This document shows positions 39,301 through 51,800 of a stretch of 64,000 nt of DNA, piece by piece (the first letter of the stretch is position 1; the number at the start of each line of letters is the position of its first letter). The stretch is from Lichenostomus cassidix (Eukaryota; Chordata; Aves; Passeriformes; Meliphagidae): the NCBI GenBank assembly GCA_008360975.2, contig CM039179.1, positions 51,318,561-51,382,560 on the forward strand, in the 5' to 3' direction. The notes under the pieces are model-generated. The model did no database searches. It saw only the letters and a list, made by a program, of their open reading frames with translations, and was not told the DNA's origin. The translations under genes were made by a program, and so were the position numbers.

Positions 39301-40618
39301 TAATTGCTTCTGCAAAAGTAAACAAACAAACAAAATTGAAACCAAACAATCAAGCAAAAATAATTCCTAATCCACCCAACCAGTCTGGTGACAGAGAGAA
39401 GAGAGACCTAACAAATATGACTTATCTGGACAAGAGCGAGAAAAGGGATTTGAGCTCTTGGAGAACTCAGAAGGCAGTCCTGAGTTCTCTGGATTATACA
39501 GCTCTGTATAAATTATTTTTGAGGATCATAACGAGAAACATATGCACGACAGAAAAATGCATTATTTTTATTATATGTTGTGTTATTAATTCAAATTTCT
39601 ATACAAGCAGAGTAAATATTCAGGCAGCTCAAACAAATAATTTGAAAAACCTAGAATTCAGTGCTTTTTTATGATTCTGGGTCATCTTATTTAATGCCAG
39701 GTTAACATATTGCCAACCATTATCCTCTGTTTTTAATGAAATGAAATCCTGAAAAATATTTCTAAAACTTTCTGCCTAGATTTTTTAAGATATAGATTAA
39801 ACTGTACACTTCAAATTAAATTAAAATAGGAGAAAAAATATTCTATAAATCTTCATCAGTGAACTCACGCCCAACTATGACAGAAGACATATTTTCATTA
39901 AAAGATTTCTTCTCTCATGTCTTCTGACACCTTCATTCTTCCAGTTTCTTCCATCACATTGCCAGAATTCTATTCAAAAAAAAATGCATGAAGATCAAAA
40001 AACATTTAGAACAACAGAAGGAACATAACTGGCGCCAATCAAGTGTAGGTTTTTTTTGGGGGGGTTGTTTGCTGCTTTTTTTTTTTTTTAAATTTCCCTT
40101 CTTAACCATTCTTCATCTCATCATTTACATTGCCATTTCAGTAGTATCATTGCTTTTCAGTCATAGAGGATTCTCTGCTTCATACTTCTCAATTTCACTT
40201 GGCCAAAACCATTCCATACACTATGCTCTGCCGGGCACATTACCAAGTCAGATTTCCAGACAGCTTTCTATCAAGAAGGAATAATATAACATGGAAGTCT
40301 AATGAGTTTAGTCTGTGCTTCAATAATTTCTGTTGGACTCTAACTTCATTGAATTTACCTGAGTTTTTTCACCAGTTATTCTTTCTAGCATCTCTATAAA
40401 TCCAAATAGATAGGTTATTACATGTAAAGAAGTACTGACAGGAGAACTTAGTGGCTGCAGTGTCATTCAACATTTAAGCTCATCTAAGACTCAGACATCC
40501 AATTTCTATCTGTCCATATAATGCACTTGGTTAAGAGCTAACACAGCATTTAAGAATTTATGTTGTGTAAACACACAAATACAATGCACAGGCAAATCAG
40601 AGACTTCTACAGGATTTG
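33331..40618. other. Long AT-rich intergenic stretch
   Basis: Seven kilobases with no recognisable gene or transposon. Simple sequence includes TA repeats at about 34,785-34,799 and AACC/AAAC repeats at 38,585-38,620 and 39,318-39,335. A possible orphan exon (34,947-35,113) and a possible conserved element (36,838-37,010) are listed as findings. Open frames up to 129 codons (39,285-39,674) read as chance AT-rich frames. Confidence 0.5.
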
Positions 40619-40662
40619 AATACACCATAGGTGTATTTTTAGGTTTTTTGAAAAACCTAAAA
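40619..40662. repeat. Two adjacent perfect hairpins
   Basis: The first palindrome has 8-bp arms AATACACC/GGTGTATT around a 3-base loop (40,619-40,637). The second has 12-bp arms TTTTAGGTTTTT/AAAAACCTAAAA around a 2-base loop (40,637-40,662). The two directly abut. Each is perfect, and nothing else links them to a known element. Confidence 0.85.
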
Positions 40663-42149
40663 CAGTACATTAAAAAATTCCTCACAGATAGGCACTAGTT
40701 AATGAAATATGTCAAATATAGAAAAAAAATGACAGAAGACGTGTCTTTAGGTACCTTATGCAGTTGTAAAATGAAGGAGGAGGACACAGGGACTGTGTTA
40801 TATCCATCATGTCTGTCATATTGCTTTGAATGGCAAGGCAACTGGATGGTGCCAGATCTTACCATTGACTATAATATAAAGCACAGATTTGGCTTTCAAA
40901 ACCACATGTGATTACTGAGCACAATAGATTTTTAGTGTGTGCAGTCTGGAGCTCATTCCCAATTTGCATGACCCTTACACCTACTCTATCCTATGTTCTT
41001 ATCAATTTCTGTCTTCTGGCCACAGAACTATCCTTTAAAATCTGCCTTAATACCTAAACTACATTTGAAAAATTACCTGAAGACCATACAGGGGAACTAG
41101 AGATTTGTATTTGCTTTGTTTTTTAGCAGCAAACCCAAAGATTTTAAGTGTGACAAACATTCAGAGAAGGGTCAAGTTCCAGACAATATGTGTACAGAAA
41201 ATCAGATCCACTGATGGGCTATTTCCACACTTGGAAAAATATGCAAATAACTCTTGGAGTTTAGTGTACAAAATTATAATAACTAATAGGTATGTTTCAG
41301 CTATGTTTTCTTCCATAAATAAATACTAAAATGTGATACATAGCTAAAATAAAATAATTTTAAGTTCTCAAAGTAAAACTCCAGCAATTGTTGGTAATTT
41401 TCTTTATAGTTAAAATAAAGAGCACAGAAGGAATAATCAATACCTCTGAAAGCAGAATTGACTTTGAGTGCATTTTTTAATTAACTTCTTAAATCATAGT
41501 TGGCTCTTAATAACATTTTAACATAATGAAATATTTTATTGTGTTTGCAGTGTTCACAAATGTAGACTATTTCTTTAATTAGCTAAAATCTTTCATTCTC
41601 CTACTTGATGACAAATCTTCATACAGAAAACATAAATACAATGGACTGCAAAATTGTCAGCCACAGCTTTGTAGCTAACTCTTTGTCCTTGCTCAAACTT
41701 TATAGAGATCATTTAAATGAAATCTAAAAGTCTAGGAGAGAATTTAATTTTTTTCTAATAAGAGAGGTGTTAAAGTATGTTTTTACAGTATGGATAATTT
41801 TCATTGAGAAGATGATGTCAAAGTTGATAAAGAAACAAGATGTAAACAAGTAAAACATGATGCATAATGATGATGTACTAAATATGATAATAGCACAGAA
41901 GTAAAATTTTATGTAAGGTTGGAGTGTTTGAGAAAAGGAACCAAATCCAGATGGTTCTAATAGTTATTTGACATTTCTCAATGCCAAATGCTATTAGTGG
42001 TGTTACTGAAAAAGTTAACTGACAACAGGTATTTTAGGAAGAGGAGCACAAATGTGATGGGCACTTATCTCTATTTGTGCTATAACAATTTGTGCTTCTA
42101 TTATTGGCCTTTTAGTCCCCTTAGTTGCCTACATTAATAGCATAATAAA
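40663..42149. other. AT-rich intergenic sequence
   Basis: No gene, named repeat or RNA gene recognised. Confidence 0.55.
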
Positions 42150-42900
42150 AAGCCTGTAGTTAAGTGTCCAGAGACATGAAGATTGGCTTTAAACAGCTGT
42201 GATAAAGGGTGGAATCTTGTTAAGGCTTCAAGACCATGACTATGCTGCTGGCTATAACCGTGCCCTGAGATAAAGTTAACTGAGCTGGACACGGCACGGC
42301 ATGGGAAGTGGCTGGATGTGACAGATAACAGCATGAGAAGCTGAAGTAAATTACAGAGAGCACCATGAGGCATAGCATGGGGTGCAGAGGTGGTTAAGGC
42401 AGAATTACCCAAGAAATGACCTAACTTCACAGCTAATTGGAGGGATAACTTGGGACCTTCAGGATGGCAGTTTCTCACAGGCAAGCAGTGACAAGGTAAC
42501 CATGTCAGCAATGACCAACAAGGCTGAGGTTACGTAAGGAATGGTCACAGAAATACCCAGTTTGGATAAGGATGAAGCAAAACAGGGATCAATAGGGAAG
42601 AAGTAATTGAGATCAGTTAGGAGATTGGGGCATAGAAAGGGAGGTGGCAAAAAGAGAGTCAAGATAAAGGAAAAAGAGTAATAAGGTATGTTAATGTTGA
42701 AACTGGTGCTACCTGGGTTACCTTCTGGGTAGTCCTGCACTTCATCACTGTAGCCTAAATCAGGACTGTAGACAAAGCCTGTTGCTCTGAGCATAACACA
42801 GGAGCCAGCCCTGCAGGAAAGACACCTTGGAGGAGCACACCTGGAAACCAAATCAACAGTGTCACCACATGATGCCTCATTCCTGACAGCATCCACATCT
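42150..42900. other. Unclassified GC-richer block, possible decayed retroelement
   Basis: About 750 bp, purine-rich on the plus strand, GC-richer than its flanks. Minus-strand frames of 125 and 145 codons overlap here (42,134-42,511 and 42,459-42,896). The plus strand shows several stop-broken, protein-like stretches. A TGTAGTTAAG phrase at 42,155 could be an LTR start, but I find no matching CA end with a duplication. It may be an old ERV or ERVL-type remnant, or unique sequence. I cannot decide. Confidence 0.3.
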
Positions 42901-45671
42901 GCCCACCACTACTAAGAATACAATTCTTAAACAGAGATTTCCATGCAATGCATGGAATTCAGATTTCAGGTTTTTCAGCTGCAGATGTAATTTGATATAA
43001 AAAAAAGGGATTTGCTGGAAATATTATATAAAAATTTATTAATTTGCAGAGATCAAAGCAATACTTTTCTTAAATTATTTTTTTAATTGCTACTATTAAT
43101 GGTTTAGGATTTGTCCAAGCACAATTAACAATTCGTACTTTTAATAGTACTAAAATGCTTCTTTTTTTTGACTTAAAGAAGATGGAGATATAAAACAAGC
43201 AAAAGGTAGACAATGAAGAGTATGCACACACATGGGATAGATTAAACTACTACAAAAATTTTGCCTAAGATCTGAGACACTTTGTTTTGTGTACCTGAGG
43301 AAGAACTTGAATTAATATCTTAAAATTACTGTAATTAAATGACATTTAGTCAACTTAATATTTGGTAAAGTATGCCTACACATATACAACATTGCTGGGC
43401 TGCAACTCTTAAATGGTATCAGCAACAAAGCTGTAAAACATAAAGACGTAAATATACACTAGTAAGAAGAAGGAAAATTCTTTTTAGAAGTATTTGTTAA
43501 ATTCATTATTCAGTTTGCTTTTTTATGGAGCCTTTATGATCAAATGGAGAACTTTCAATATTCACTGCCCACTTTTTAAAAAGCACATAATAAACTGCAA
43601 AAAATGTAATTGATTGAGCTGAGACTCAAGTGCTACATATTATAGAATCCATTGCTTCAAGAAGACTAAATATCCTATACCTTCTTTATTATCAAGTAAA
43701 TTTCAACAGAGCCTAATCCTGCTGACCTTCTGCCAACCCATCTCTAAATCATATACTTTCTGTGCAAAATGCTTTTTTCACAATTTTTTATTAAATTAAA
43801 ATATTTTCACTTTATTTACGTTAGATTTATATCTCTTATTCCACAGAAGGAGCAACACATGATGAACTCAGAGCAGGAAAACAGAAACTTTCAGAAGGAA
43901 GCAGCAGAAATCTACCCCAGTAATGGTAATTTCATTTCTTGATTAGAAACAAATATAGATTTAAACAAATCAAAGTTCCCATCTCAACTTCTATAGATTT
44001 ATCCTCCATTTGTAACATGATGAATTCCAGTCAGGGTTTTGTTCTATAGCACTTTAGTGTATTCAATAAAAAAGTAAGCTTATCAAGCCAAGAAATATTT
44101 CAAATTTCATACAGTGCAGGCTAGAGGAAAAAAGGTTACTATGTGACCAAATTATAGGATACTATTTAATTATTTTCAGAGATGAAGAAGAAAGAGTTAA
44201 TATGCAGGCAGATTAAAAAAAAGTACTGTATAATCTGGTCTGGTTTCAGTTGTAAATACGTTGGCAAAGCACTCACTCAGCTTTCCATTACTGGTTTCTT
44301 TTTCCAAGAGGGCATGAGTCATATTCATTAAAATTGTCATATTTCAGCAACTCTGACATTCAGAGATAGTTTTCAAAAGTATCTTTGAAATAGTCCCTTC
44401 TGTTGTCAAGATGCCATGGCAGTTACAGCCTCTATGGCACTCTACAGTCAGCTGATGAAGACAGAGACGAATGCAGAATTGGTGGCAGTGACTTTGGAAC
44501 TCATAAGCAGACAATGCTTCACAAATTAATTTTTTGCCTTGCAGAAGTACATTGTGCAACACCCTAGCTTACATTTCTTGAAAGAGAAGAAAGGAATTAT
44601 GTGAGGAAACCCAGAAATCAATCACAAGAACATGGACTTACATATAAATAATGACTTTTAATTTCTTTCAGCATATTCCATCAAATTTTGAGCTTTGCAT
44701 TTCTATTCTTTTCAAAAGCAATATCCTAGATAGTTTATGATCCAGTTAGGGAAAAAAAAAAAAAAGGCACACCATAAACTCTAGTGTAATTTGGTCAAAA
44801 TGTTATCATGGGGCTTTGAGCTCTGAAACTCTTTCATGAATATGCCTCATATCCATCTAGATGTACCTCAATTCCTGTAGATGACACCTTTAGTTAAACC
44901 CTTCTCTTAGTTGTTATTTTATATTTCTACCGTCTTTAGGATCCCTGGTCATCAGTATGCTTCATATTTTCAACCATATGATACCTTTATATATACTGTA
45001 GATGTAACTAAGATGCTAATTTAACCTTAAAATTTACTGAATCTGCACAGCTAATGCAGGTGCAGTACTAAGGCTGATAAAATTTCTTTTCTGTGTCTTC
45101 AGTGCTTTGCTTATCAATTGCATTGAGAGGGAAAAATGATGCAAGTGCAACATATTTTTCTTTCCATATAATTTAGCTTAATAAAAATGGATGCTGTATT
45201 GGGATATTTTCCAAGATTTGTTTACTGCCAAATGTTAATGAACACTTATTTAAAATTAATCAGGTCAGTATCTCACATAAATTTCCAATTAAAAGGAACA
45301 TATTTTTTATTGCCAAGAGATAAGTGGTGTTCAACAAAGTTTGAAATATGTCTAAAATTCAAATTAAATTTTGTACACATTTTACTAAATACATATAAAG
45401 GGGTATAAAAGCCAGTTTATTCAAGAATGGCATACCATCTACTTAACAAAGAGATCTGATTTGTGATTAAATGTTAGGTGCTTTGTGAGTCAGATATCAG
45501 TGAGCAGCTATCTTTAAAGGTACAAAGATAAATATTCACTAATAAAAAAAAGCATATTTAACATTGAGAAATTTATTTCAATTTTTTGTTTTGGAAGATG
45601 CGTTATTCCTCAAAGAAATTATAAATTATACCCATGTTAATAATCAGATAACTTTTGAACCTGAAATCCAC
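42901..45671. other. AT-rich intergenic sequence
   Basis: No named repeat or gene. A short exon-like block at 43,847-43,925 (acceptor and possible donor in place) is listed as a finding. There is an A run near 44,753-44,765. Confidence 0.5.
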
Positions 45672-46760
45672 ATAGAATCATAGAATGGTGTTGGTTGGAA
45701 TGGATGATGATCTTGTTCTAATCCCCCTGCCAAGGACAGAGAACGTTTCATTACACCAGGTTGCTCAAGCTCCATCCACACTTCCAAGAATAGAGCATTC
45801 ACAACATCTCCGGCCAATCTGTTCTAGTGCTTTGCCACCCTTTCAGCAAAGATTTTTTTTTTAATATCTAATTAAACCTTCCCTATTTCAGTTTGAACCC
45901 ATTCCCTCCTTGTCTTGTTGCTATATGCTCTCGTAAAAAGCCTCTCTCCATCTTTTTTGTAGACTTCTGGTACTGGAAGACCACAATTAGGTCACCCTGC
46001 ATTCTTCTCTTTTCCAGGCTGAACAAACTAAGTTCTCCCAGCCCTTCTTTGCAGGAGAAATACTCCATCCCCCTAATCATCTCGGTAGCTCTCCTCTGGA
46101 CTGGCTCCAATGGGTCAAAGTCTCTCCTGTACTGGGGACTCCAGAGCTGGATGCAGCACCCCAGGCGGGCTCTCACCAGAGCAGAGTAGAAGGCATAATC
46201 ACCTCTCTTGACTTTTTGATGCAGTCCACAATATCTAGTTTTCTGGTTTGTTAAGTGTATGTTGTTAGTTCATTTCTCACCTCTCATCCACCAGCACCCC
46301 CAAGTCCTTCTCAGCAGGGCTGCTCTCCATCAGTTGACCCCTCAGCTTGCACTGATAGTGGGGATTATCCCAACCCAGCTGCAGCACCTTGCACTTGATT
46401 TTATTGAACCTTATGAGATTTCCATGGGGCCACTTCTCAAGCTTGTCCTGGTTCCTGTGGATGGTATCCCCTCCTCCAGGTGTGTCAACAGCACCACACA
46501 GCTTGGTGTCATCTGCAAATTTGCTGAGGGTGAACCTGATCTCACTGTCTACGTCATTGATGAAGGTGTTAAATAGCACTGGTCCCAGTATGGACTCTCA
46601 AGGGACAACACTTGTCACTTATGTCCACTGGGACTCTGAGCCATTGACCACTACTGTCTGAATGCAACCTTCCAAAAAATTCCTTATCCAACTAACAGTC
46701 CATCCATCAAATCCATCTCTCTCCAATTTAGAGAACAAGGGAAAGACCTTTACTCCTGAT
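45672..46760 (-). mobile_element. CR1 LINE, about 1.1 kb, antisense, RT motif preserved
   Basis: The longest CR1 copy in the window. On the plus strand it opens with ATAGAATCATAGAATGG, the reversed 3' end. Read on the minus strand it holds, in order, a [19 protein letters not shown] block (about 46,740-46,680), an [21 protein letters not shown] block with an intact FADD polymerase motif (46,570-46,505), [14 protein letters not shown] (46,325-46,280), and CCIQLWSPQYRRDFDPLEPVQRRAT (as separate short blocks, 46,160-46,085), then the 3' UTR. Stops and frameshifts divide it into frames of 63, 100 and 97 codons. The 5' truncation point is blurred; 46,760 is approximate. Confidence 0.93.
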
Positions 46761-48351
46761 TGTCTACAGCTCTTAACTGCTAAATTACTTCTGACTCTTT
46801 TTTTACACATCTGTCATGAGTCATCTTCAAGACTAATCTGTCATTAAAACGGCTAAGTTCCAGCAGCCTTTCTCTGTTTGGTCACTGGGCTAATATTCAC
46901 TTCCCTGTGTTCAGTAAGTTAACAGTAGCCAGGATGGCCATGGCAAGGGAGGGAATACATACTTTCAGTTTATCAGAAGCAAAAGGATAAGCAAGAAAGA
47001 GCTGAGTCATTACTTAAGGGGCACCAAACATGACTGATGCTGGGAGGGACGAAGTGTTTATATTTCTCCTGCTTCAGCTTTCACTAAGGAGGTTATGGAT
47101 TAATGGACATCATACTAAGACAAAATAAGGAAGAAAAGCTACTTAGATATAGGTCAGATGAAATTTCATCAAGTTGATGAACTTTTCTGCAGAGGATTTA
47201 GAAATATGGCTGAGGAAAGAGAATAAATGATCTTCCACAATATTACAAAAGAGCAAAACCAATATTTTTTTTTTAAATGAGGAAAATTGCCCTGGCAAAC
47301 TGGCTCCCCTTGAGGAGGAATACATTAGTACAAAAATATGGAATATCAAAAGATGTTTATTGTCAGCCAGTAAATTATGTCCCAACAAATTTCATTCAAC
47401 CAGATAGCTCATCTCATTAGTGTGTTTGAAATATTAAGGTATTTCAGATAGTGCCTGATACTATTTTCTTAAATGACCTAGAAAATTAAAGTGAAGAAAA
47501 ATCTTCTGCAAGGTAAGAATATAAATGGTTGGAAAACTATACTCGGCTGCTATTCACTGCACACAGTAGTACAAGAAAAAATGCTGTGTGCATGTTTACA
47601 TATGTATTTGTCTTTACGTCACTATTGTTTAATACATTTATCATTTTATAACAGAAAACAGAGTACACTATTCAATTTTCAGATCACTTCATACTAGACT
47701 AGGCTTTGGAGACCAGATTAATATTCAAAGAGACTTGAGAAACTGAAGTTGCTTATCTTCCAAAACAACTGCAAACTGAATGCTTGCTGACAGTAATGCA
47801 CTTTTAGCTTAAAATAATATGAAAGATTGCTGTTGCCTTCACTTAAAAACTACATCCTGATAGTCAAACTGCACATATGAATATTTGGGGAAAATAAGAA
47901 AATTGCCCAAAAGTTTACCATAATGATTCTATTACTAGGTATTTTCTTCAGTCCCCTTCCTTAGATTGTCAGAAATAATAAGCCTTCTCTTTTTAGGTTT
48001 TCTAGGTAGCAGTACTTTGTACTGCTCATATAACTTCTGGACAGCTAATACGTGTTCTGGCCATTGCAGTATCCTAATTACTGACCTTCTTTGTTAATTG
48101 TGCCTTCTTATCAGTTACATGCTGTGGCAATCAAACTGCCAAGCTCAGGTTATACGAAAATAACAAAAAAATATTTCAGTCCTTATTTATACACTTGCAG
48201 GTACAAACAAAGTAGTGTCTTGATTTTACATCTAAATTAAATTTATATGCAACATTATGGAATGGCTAAAACTTACTGGAATAAATTGGGAAAAAATACT
48301 TTCTGTCAAAAGCATTTTTTAAATAACAGAAAAATATCTGTTTATTATAAT
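46761..48351. other. Intergenic sequence right of the long CR1
   Basis: Part of 46,761-47,420 is compositionally less AT-rich and may hold further decayed element sequence, but no phrase is diagnostic. The remainder is AT-rich with nothing recognised. Confidence 0.45.
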
Positions 48352-48856
48352 TCACTCAACTTTGAGGAGAAAATTGAGGGCAGAAGGGGAGAAGAGAAAG
48401 AAAGCGAAAGAGAGATTAAGTAGAAAGATTATCACCACCACGTAGATTTTTGCAGTATCCTGCTGGTTCTTCTTCACCCTGGTCCTCAGTGGTGGGGTCC
48501 CAGAATTGTTCTGGAAGTACCACTTTTGTACAGTCCAGGTCCCAGGTACCCACAGGACAGTGATGTCATTCCCACAGCCTGGGTTGAATGTGTATCCTTT
48601 CCCACCATTTGTGACCATACAAATGTGTTTTTGTCTGGATAGTCTTATCTCAAGTTCCCACAGTCCACACACTGTGGTGTGATAATTCCAAGTCTTCACC
48701 TTTGTTAGACATGGAATTAAGGCATTCCTGCTCTGCCACATTGCGTATCTCAAGTTCTTCATGGGGTGGTGTATCTTATGGGAACTTTTTTAACAGTGTT
48801 TTGAGAAATGCAACTGCATTCTTGAAGTCGTCGCAACATTCTACCTCTACAAAAGC
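48352..48856 (-). pseudogene. Unrecognised exon-like coding segment, probably decayed
   Basis: I do not recognise this gene. On the minus strand a good 3' splice site (pyrimidine-rich, then CCACAG) ends just above 48,856. From there one frame runs 147 codons to TAA at 48,416-48,418 but is broken by three internal stops (TAA, TGA, TGA). It reads like protein (CCDDFKNAVAFLKTLLKKFP near its start, acidic PTTEDQGEEEP near its end). A second minus frame in the same region is open for 136 codons from ATG at 48,762 to 48,352. It has four Cys in its middle part and a strongly hydrophobic segment, IYVVVIIFLLNLSFAFFLF, near its C-terminus. Only one frame can be ancestral, and I cannot say which. Options: an unprocessed pseudogene exon, a lineage-specific membrane protein exon, or a retroviral env-like remnant. 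No neighbouring exon, LTR or poly-A tail was found. Confidence 0.35.
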
Positions 48857-51800
48857 CTGTGGACAAGAGATTAAAAATACAGCATATTTTGTCAGGTAAA
48901 ATCAGAGAAAACACCGTAGGAAAATAATTCTGGAAACGGAAACAATTATAATTATGTGAAACTTCATATATATAACAATGTAAAACATTTTTTAGAGAGA
49001 CAACAGCCATAGAATAAAATCTTTCTGTTTTTGCACTATGAACTTAAAACTAGGAAATTTCAAGAAATTTGTGATCTTAAACTGTAATGTTAACAGTTAT
49101 TACTGTAGGTGTCATGACATTTGGATGGAAAACTATCCTCTCAAGTTGTGCAAACAATTACAATACTCTCATCTAAATCATAAAGCATTTTTTTCAAGGG
49201 AAAAACCCCAACAGGATACACTTTGGGACACTCAGTTCAAATTAAAGTGTGAATAAACAGATTTTAAAAAAACATTCTCAAATATTTGATTTTTTTAATT
49301 TGGTCAGACACTGAATGTAAACAATCTAAAGACCATTTGTACACATAATCATAGACAAAGCCCATCTTTCCTTTTCAAAAGGAAGGAGAAGAGAAGCAGA
49401 TAAGAGCTTATTTTACTGTCTTAATTTTAGCACTGAAGAATTCTTGTAAAGAAATTTAGAAGAAATTTAGAAATGCATGCAATAATGCTGTTAGATGTCA
49501 AATTTTTGCTCATCATTTTATTTCTGAAATAGCAAAAACTTTAATATAAAATTATATGATTACACTTGCTATTACATGTTCATCTGACCAACTACATTAT
49601 ATTCATCCATGTATTCCTCAAATTAACTGTCCCTATATTGAGCGTAGTGCAGTTGATATATATTAGTTTCTACTTATCCATTTTCCTACTCAGATGACAA
49701 AGTTTGCAATTTAGAATGTAAATAATGTTATCAGAGTAGATTCTTTAAAATAACCCAATATTCACTTACTTCGATAAAGCATTTTGATTTTTAAAGTTAA
49801 ATTAATTAGGGATATTATGTTTTCCTATAATATAAAACAAAGAAAATTAGTCAGATTTACTAAAAGAAATCAAGTTTCTTTTAAAACAACCTGTTTACGG
49901 AGGGTCATTACAACATATCTCATAAAAGTTTTTCAATGACAAAATTCCCACAAAATCGTATTTTTTTTAACTTAAAAATACCTAAAAACGGAAATATAAG
50001 CCTCATAAGGTCATGTCTAGAACAGTAAACAAAATCTCCCTGGGCCTGTTCTCTGCTCTGTTTAGCCTCTGGACCCAGGCCAAATGGCATGGCACAATTT
50101 ACCTCCGTATGGCTAAATGCTCTAATCCTCCAAAATGCTAGATGCATCCAAAGTGCCTACTGAGTTTGGTCCCTGACTTATGCTAACCTCTGAATGAGTT
50201 TGCAAGATGCTACTTTGTATAACCCAAAACCATTTTAAGACTGGGATGCTTTATCAGTATTGACTATCTTATGCCAGTTACAGGGTCCCTGTTTAATTTC
50301 ATTAATGCAATTTACTACTATAATTTACTACTACATGTGTAGTTGTAAAATTCTAGCAATTCCTTTTCCTATAGTCTATTTTGCAGACCATTAGTGCCTC
50401 TATTACTGTGATTTGGCAATATATATTTGAAAGTTTTCAATTCAGATTAAAAAATAAACACTGAATAAAAGATCAGCATGAAACTGCATATTTTTTGAAA
50501 AGAACATGAAAGCAATCCAGTTCTAAGAAGATTCAGAGTTGCAGAAAAATGACAGCAATTATTATTGAATCTAGCAAAGAAAAACCACCCTATTTTCTTT
50601 GCATCACTTGTATGTCCATAGAGGTTGATGTCATTCATAGAAACACCACTAAAATTGTTAGTTTTACATCAAAATGAAACAATATAGTGATTTTTATAAC
50701 ATATTCTACCACTTAAAATATATAGTAACAGCATCTATGTGAATTAGGAAGTGGTATAGATGACTGGCCTCCAAATGCTAAGGTCTATGGATATTATGTG
50801 GAGTATGGCATAGGAACAGAAAGGTGTTATGTTCCACCAAACCTGCCGTACAGGGAGTTCAGCTGTTTCTCTTGACCGTAACTTAGGAGAGAAGACGACA
50901 CTTCAAATAAGGGTGATTTATAGCCAACTTGGGAACTGGGGGTAAAAACTATGTATTTCACCAGAGAACTGACAATTGTCAACGGTTACAACCAGAGGAA
51001 CTGTGGGAAATTATTTAGGAATTTAAGAACCTTAATATTCTTTAACTTCCCTACTTTTTGAAAATAGTAGGTGACACAATTTCATGCCTTCTAGCCTTAG
51101 TTTACTTGTGAATCTTTATCCATGACCAATCCTGCAACATTTACACTTCCTAAGTGAAACTCTCTGACTGTTTAAACACTGCTTTAGGGTGCATTCATAC
51201 AACTGCTTGTGATCATGATGAAATGGATTAAGGAATGACTGTCCCTCAAGCTTATGTAAGACAAGCAACTGCTCTTCTTGCTTCCTGAAATGCAGGAAAA
51301 AATGTATCTGTTCAAGTCACCACTAGGAGTAATTCATATATCATTTTTTTATACAGCATTACTAAGGAGGCACTCAACAACAACTATGGAGAAGCAATTT
51401 CTTTTACCACCTGACATAAATGCAGCTGGTCATGACACCACACTTTCAGAAACATAGCCTGTGCTGTGCTAGCTCACTTTTAATTTTGAGAAGTGACACC
51501 ATTTAACCTTTTCACTTATTGAAGGCAAAATCATTGTCAAAAGTTCAATCTCAGTTGAAAACTCGCTACAAAAAAAAATAAATACATAAGCACTGAAAAG
51601 TGAATCAGCTCTGGCTTACTTTTTGTCTGGTTTTGTTATTCCTTTCTTGCCATTAGAAAACAATCATAGTAAATAGGTGTAGGCATATCTATAGCATTTT
51701 AAATATGACTATGCATACTATTATGGGAGGAAAATCAGCTCAACAACTTGACTCAGAGGAATGCCACAGCATTATGTGTACACATTATAAACAACCTAAG

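Noticed and set aside
39285..39674. 129-codon plus-strand frame
   Set aside because: Begins in an AAAC simple repeat (Lys/Gln/Asn-rich start) and has no recognisable domain.
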